Below, in pieces: positions 7,539-10,277 of a stretch of DNA of 10,277 nt (its first letter is position 1; every line of letters starts with the position of its first letter). Source of the DNA: Methylomarinum sp. (GTDB lineage: Bacteria > Pseudomonadota > Gammaproteobacteria > Methylococcales > Methylomonadaceae). The stretch lies in the NCBI GenBank assembly GCA_013139755.1, contig WTAG01000653.1:1-10277 (forward strand), read 5' to 3'. The notes beneath the pieces are model-generated. The model made no database searches and was not told the DNA's origin. It was given only the letters and a program-made list of their open reading frames with translations. The translations under genes were made by a program, and so were the position numbers.

Positions 7539-9285
7539 GATCTCTAATCAATTGAAAATCAAACTGATAAGCACCGGCTAAATCACCATCCTTCATTAAG
7601 CTGCTGGGACTTTTACTTATTCGCATATTAAAACTATGTAAATGTTTAATCAGTGCATTCTCAAAACGGTTAACTGCATCTAAATTTAACGCCCATCCCT
7701 TAACCCTAAATTGATACCAACTGACTTCATCCAAGTTATCCAGCACCACATCTTTATCAATACTTTTGATTAATAACGGTAAAAATGCCTGCATAAATTT
7801 TTGCCGTTCAATCAGATTCTCTTCTATCGCCTTTTTTTGTACTTGCAAGGTCTCAAATGAAGATTCCAAGACATACATTTTGTTCTCTAATTTAAGGTAG
7901 CGTTTGTTGTCTCTATTTAACTTCTTATTGTTTTTTTTCAGCGTTTTATAGTTTCTGCTTAATTTCTCAATCTCTGCCTGAGACAGCTTAACTTGCTGAT
8001 TAAAATAAACCTCCGTTCCAATCAACGAGAGTAAAACTACAGAAACTCCAATACCTACTTGCCATTTTCTTTGTTGATAAAATCGTGGTGGAGGAGGCAT
8101 TCCAATCACATAAGGAATCCGTCCATTATTTAAATCTTGATAAAAATAATCTTGCGCAACGCCCAGCAAAGGACATAAAAAGTGATCAGCCTTAAAGCCG
8201 GATGCTTCAATTATTTTTTCAGCAGGCCAACTTACATAAACTAAGGGTTTAGATATTTTCTGTTTTAGTTGCTCAAATAAAGCCTCAGTTCGCGCATGAT
8301 TCCCCCATAAATAAAACACTTCAATTTGCGAATCATATTGTTGAATCAGACTTAGAACATCATCAATAGATAAGCTACGCTCCAGAGTATTAAAAATCTC
8401 AATCACCTGAGTCACCCCTTTTTCCAACAAACTAAACACCAGACAGTTTGAATGTAACTCTAAAATACACTGGGAAGCTTCGGGAGAAATTAATGCCGCA
8501 ATAGACCCTGAAACAGGATAAAACCGATCAATGCGTAATTGGTTTTGGTCAAATAATTCAATCCAGCGATATTGCTCTTGTGTACTCATGGCGGTACAAA
8601 ACAAAACAGAATTTTGAGCGGACTTATACCAGCCGCTCATTAAATTGTTATCCGTCTCTTGCATTTCATTTTGCAAGCTTAAATATTGCTCAAGCGTGGT
8701 TTGGTCCAACTTACCTTGAGAGACCACAATCTCCCCAAAACGTGGTAATTTTCCACCAAAACTAGCCGCTCGCTGCTTGTTTTGTGTTTGAGTTTCTACA
8801 ATATGATCCCGCTCAAGATCGGTGATAATCCCTAGCTGAACCAGCAGACTACCAATATTCCATTGCGGCGCCTGCTCGTTATACAAAGACTCCATTTCCC
8901 AGCGCACAATATTAGAAATTTTATCTTCCGTCAGCGCCCTATTATCAGCCATAGGTAAATCTAACAAACCCAAAGCCATACGGGAATGCAGCATAATGGC
9001 GTGATCTGGCAGTTGCTCTACTTGGGTAGATAAATTCAGCAATAAATCAGCCAGAGTCTGATCGGTTAATTGATTGCTTTGTGCTGATGCGAGGATCACT
9101 AAACGCTTATCTTCGGGGGCAATAATAGCCGCACTTAATTGAAATCCATCGGTGTAAAAGAACAGCCTTGTATTTTTGTTACTAGCTGATGCTTTTAATT
9201 TAAATCGCGTTAATAAAGGTGGCTTGTTTTTGGACTCAGGCTTTAAGGTATTAAAATATTGTTTTATTTTGTTAGATAAATCCAT
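7522..9285 (-). CDS. PilM-PilN fusion (GspL/MshI-type) with an inserted MshEN-like module
   Basis: This 587-residue inner-membrane platform protein joins an N-terminal actin-like PilM/GspL-type cytoplasmic region (about 35-395) to a PilN-type part. The PilN part comprises one membrane segment (about 408-426), a lysine/asparagine-rich coiled coil (about 432-495) and a periplasmic ferredoxin-like domain (about 500-583). The fused arrangement is that of GspL and MshI rather than separate pilM and pilN. Residues 143-205 interrupt the actin-like region with two 24-residue repeats resembling the MshEN motif (see the separate entry). A proline run (PPPP, 397-400) precedes the membrane segment. The start codon sits next to a palindromic repeat, which supplies GAGGG 8 bases upstream. 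The gene overlaps the PilO-like gene by 17 bases. The fusion and partnership are well supported; the fold of the N-terminal half is inferred from position and patterns such as ISNIVRWEMESL (123-134). Confidence 0.85.
   Translation of the reverse strand: MDLSNKIKQYFNTLKPESKNKPPLLTRFKLKASASNKNTRLFFYTDGFQLSAAIIAPEDKRLVILASAQSNQLTDQTLADLLLNLSTQVEQLPDHAIMLHSRMALGLLDLPMADNRALTEDKISNIVRWEMESLYNEQAPQWNIGSLLVQLGIITDLERDHIVETQTQNKQRAASFGGKLPRFGEIVVSQGKLDQTTLEQYLSLQNEMQETDNNLMSGWYKSAQNSVLFCTAMSTQEQYRWIELFDQNQLRIDRFYPVSGSIAALISPEASQCILELHSNCLVFSLLEKGVTQVIEIFNTLERSLSIDDVLSLIQQYDSQIEVFYLWGNHARTEALFEQLKQKISKPLVYVSWPAEKIIEASGFKADHFLCPLLGVAQDYFYQDLNNGRIPYVIGMPPPPRFYQQRKWQVGIGVSVVLLSLIGTEVYFNQQVKLSQAEIEKLSRNYKTLKKNNKKLNRDNKRYLKLENKMYVLESSFETLQVQKKAIEENLIERQKFMQAFLPLLIKSIDKDVVLDNLDEVSWYQFRVKGWALNLDAVNRFENALIKHLHSFNMRISKSPSSLMKDGDLAGAYQFDFQLIRDHEKNK
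8671..8859 (-). other. Candidate MshEN-type cyclic-di-GMP-binding module inside the PilM-PilN fusion
   Basis: Residues 143-166 and 182-205 of the fusion protein form two 24-residue repeats. The known MshEN motif has R-L-G at positions 1-3, hydrophobic residues at 6-7, G at 10, a hydrophobic residue at 12, L at 17 and 21, and Q at 24, in two tandem copies. The second repeat here has R182, F183, G184, V187-V188, G191, L193, L198, L202 and Q205, all at the expected spacing. The first has N143 in place of R, then I144, G145, L148-V149, G152, I154 and Q166, with R159 and V163 where Leu is usual. The linker is 15 residues, longer than the about 5 of MshE. Fold and position are well supported. Actual nucleotide binding is uncertain because the first Arg is missing. 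Confidence 0.6.
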
Positions 9286-9288
9286 TTA

Positions 9289-9336
9289 TTACACCCTCAC
9301 CCCAACCCTCTCCCTGCTAGGGAGAGGGAGCTTTAA
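9289..9336 (-). repeat. Palindromic repeat copy e, between the endonuclease and PilM-PilN genes
   Basis: This single copy of the repeat family reads ACACCCTCACCCC, then the hairpin CCCTCTCCC-TGCTA-GGGAGAGGG. It has the same orientation as the copy at 9705-9756, so the two form direct repeats around the DUF559 gene. It ends 3 bases before the PilM-PilN start codon and fills most of the 70-bp gap. Its GAGGG (minus strand, 9294-9298) is well placed as a Shine-Dalgarno sequence for that gene. Confidence 0.85.
9294..9298 (-). promoter_or_regulatory. Shine-Dalgarno sequence supplied by the repeat
   Basis: On the minus strand GAGGG stands 8 bases before the ATG at 9285 and is part of the repeat consensus (GGGTGAGGGTGTA). 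It is the only purine-rich site at suitable distance, so it supports this start codon and implies that the repeat contributes to translation of the PilM-PilN gene. Confidence 0.55.
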
Positions 9337-9355
9337 TCTATTATTCACTTGAATT

Positions 9356-9700
9356 TTAATCATCGCTAGATTCCTGTAAAGCCAGCATAATAACTTCAAG
9401 CACACCCTCAAGATTGTCAATCACCTCATTATTCCAAAACCGTAACAAGGTATAGCCTTGTGCCTGTAAAGAAATGCTACGTTTATTATCATAATCTTGC
9501 TGATCCATATGTTGCGAGCCATCTAGCTCTATAATTAACAGTTTATCTAGGCAGACAAAATCTACAATATAAGGGTGGAAAGGCACTTGCCTGCGAAATT
9601 TACAATTTAATAATTGCCTGCTTCTTAGTTTTTGCCAGAGGATTTGTTCTACGTCTGTTTGGTTTTTGCGTAGGCTTTTGGCGTTTGTTAGTAATGTCAT
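9356..9700 (-). CDS. DUF559 endonuclease-domain protein (Vsr-like PD-(D/E)XK fold)
   Basis: This 114-residue protein is full length for the DUF559 family, a small nuclease-like family related to Vsr mismatch endonucleases. It shows the family landmarks: LRKNQTDVEQILWQKLR (10-26), KFRRQVPF (34-41), IVDFVC with D47, the core IIELDGSQH with E58, D60 and H64, and the C-terminal LLRFWNNEV (85-93). The acidic residues D47, E58 and D60 are the likely catalytic set. Its target and function are unknown. It has no obvious link to pili. Direct copies of the palindromic repeat flank it, which suggests arrival as a small cassette. GAGAGGG from the upstream repeat lies 12 bases before the ATG, rather far for a Shine-Dalgarno site. 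A possible promoter lies at 9770-9798. Confidence 0.93.
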   Translation of the reverse strand: MTLLTNAKSLRKNQTDVEQILWQKLRSRQLLNCKFRRQVPFHPYIVDFVCLDKLLIIELDGSQHMDQQDYDNKRSISLQAQGYTLLRFWNNEVIDNLEGVLEVIMLALQESSDD

Positions 9701-9704
9701 TTAT

Positions 9705-9864
9705 TTAATACACCCTCTCCCCAACCCTCTCCCTCGTAGGGAGAGGGAGCTAGAACGGTAGTTTTTGTTATTAAAGACTCAATAGTTAATATCATCAATT
9801 TCACTAAATTAAGTTCTTAAAGCCCTCTCCCTACGAGGGAGAGGGTTGGGTGAGGGTGTATTAA
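9705..9864. repeat. Inverted pair of palindromic repeats (copies f and g)
   Basis: Copies f (9705-9756) and g (9813-9864) are near-perfect inverted repeats: TTAATACACCCTC at the outer ends and the CCCTCTCCCTCGTAGGGAGAGGG hairpins inside. The pair is turned inside out relative to elements 1 and 2: the GTTCTTAA ends point inward here and outward there. The 56-bp core is AT-rich and unrelated to the cores of the other two elements. It begins 6 bases beyond the stop codon of the partial upstream gene and ends 4 bases before the DUF559 start, filling that gap almost completely. No classical terminator with a T run is evident, though the pair could form a long stem. Confidence 0.85.
9770..9798 (-). 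promoter_or_regulatory. Candidate sigma-70-type promoter inside the repeat pair
   Basis: On the minus strand TTGATG (9793-9798) and TTTAAT (9770-9775) are separated by exactly 17 bases. They match the TTGACA and TATAAT boxes at four and five of six positions. Transcription would start near 9763, pass through repeat copy f and read into the DUF559 gene and possibly the pilus genes beyond. Such matches arise by chance in AT-rich DNA, so this is tentative. Confidence 0.35.
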
Positions 9865-9870
9865 AAAAGC

Positions 9871-10277
9871 TCATTGAATTACCAGCGTAACTATAGGCTG
9901 AGTAAAGCGAGGGATGACTTTAAGGATGGCTTGATCTCTCAATTCATCAAATTCATTAAGGTCATCATAATCACCATCACCATTTAAATCTTTCCTTTCG
10001 ATTTTTCCATCAGAAGTATTTCCATCAACTCCCACAAAAACAATATGCTCACCCGCTGGGATACGAACATCATTAGCAGTTCTATTATCGCTATTGATTA
10101 CATGTCCAGGTGTACAATCAGTTTCCTCATTTTCAATTTTCCCTAATGCTTCTGTTTGCCAGATATAACCTTCGTCATCTGATATAGAAACTGATTCACT
10201 TGCTCCTATAGTTGGTACAGGCTGCTTTTGGTTACTGATACATTTCCTTCTAATATGATAAGTCGTCCAACAATCTT
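9871..10277 (-). CDS. C-terminal part of an unrecognised protein with a Ca-binding-like loop
   Basis: An open frame of 135 codons enters from the right edge and stops with TGA at 9871-9873; its start is outside the window and no Met codon occurs in the visible part. I do not recognise the family. Visible traits are a polar, acidic composition, three Cys residues, and a loop DLNGDGDYDDLNE (about 9952-9990). The loop has D, N, D and D at positions 1, 3, 5 and 9, as in EF-hand, dockerin and PilY1-type calcium loops, although the usual Glu at position 12 is Asn. The chain ends with beta-like stretches (ILKVIPRF, PIVTLVIQ). It is probably extracytoplasmic. Its place upstream of pilus genes would suit a minor pilin or a pilus-tip or adhesin protein, but this is a guess. 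The reading frame is supported by its length and the acidic loop. Confidence 0.72.
   Translation of the reverse strand, partial: DCWTTYHIRRKCISNQKQPVPTIGASESVSISDDEGYIWQTEALGKIENEETDCTPGHVINSDNRTANDVRIPAGEHIVFVGVDGNTSDGKIERKDLNGDGDYDDLNEFDELRDQAILKVIPRFTQPIVTLVIQ

Noticed and set aside
8580..8765. 61-codon plus-strand open frame opposite the MshEN-like insert
   Set aside because: The opposite frame shows an ordered motif pattern; this one shows none.

Overview
The window holds most of one minus-strand gene cluster, read right to left, for an envelope machine of the type IV pilus / MSHA pilus / type II secretion superfamily. The base composition is fairly AT-rich. The protein families (PilT, GspE with a Cys4 motif, GspF, PilO, PilP, an STN-type secretin) and the DUF559 gene set among CCCTCTCCC palindromic repeats suggest a gammaproteobacterium, perhaps a Methylococcales or Thiotrichales relative. 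That placement is inferred from gene style only, because no marker gene is present.

Layout from high to low coordinates, in transcription order: (1) the C-terminal part of an unrecognised protein with an Asp-rich, Ca-binding-like loop (9871 to the right edge); (2) an inverted repeat pair, 9705-9864, with a possible promoter inside; (3) a small DUF559 PD-(D/E)XK endonuclease-like gene (9356-9700), flanked by direct copies of the same repeat; (4) a fused PilM-PilN (GspL/MshI-type) platform protein (7522-9285), which overlaps (5) a PilO/GspM/MshJ-type protein (6930-7538); (6) a MITE-like repeat element (6602-6849); (7) a PilT-type ATPase (5450-6544); (8) a GspE/PilB-type assembly ATPase (3834-5447); (9) a second, related MITE-like element (3574-3760); (10) a GspF/PilC-type platform protein (2280-3497); (11) a PilP/GspC-type periplasmic linker (1696-2280); and (12) a secretin (1 to 1691), whose C-terminus runs off the left edge.

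Together these genes supply an outer-membrane channel (secretin), a periplasmic linker (PilP-like), an inner-membrane alignment complex (PilMN and PilO), a platform (GspF), an extension ATPase (GspE) and an apparent dedicated retraction ATPase (PilT). No major pilin or prepilin peptidase is visible; if present, these lie outside the window. The order is neither the usual pilMNOPQ order nor the MSHA order.

The most interesting observation is in the PilM-PilN fusion. Between the two parts of its actin-like region sits an insert with two 24-residue repeats that match the spacing of the MshEN cyclic-di-GMP-binding motif, the second almost perfectly. The N-terminus of the GspE ATPase, where such motifs normally sit, lacks them. 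This suggests a second-messenger sensing module placed on the platform protein instead of on the ATPase. The second main observation is a family of at least seven related ~48-bp palindromic repeats. They punctuate the cluster, form two paralogous MITE-like elements, flank the endonuclease gene and appear to supply a ribosome-binding sequence to the gene downstream of it.
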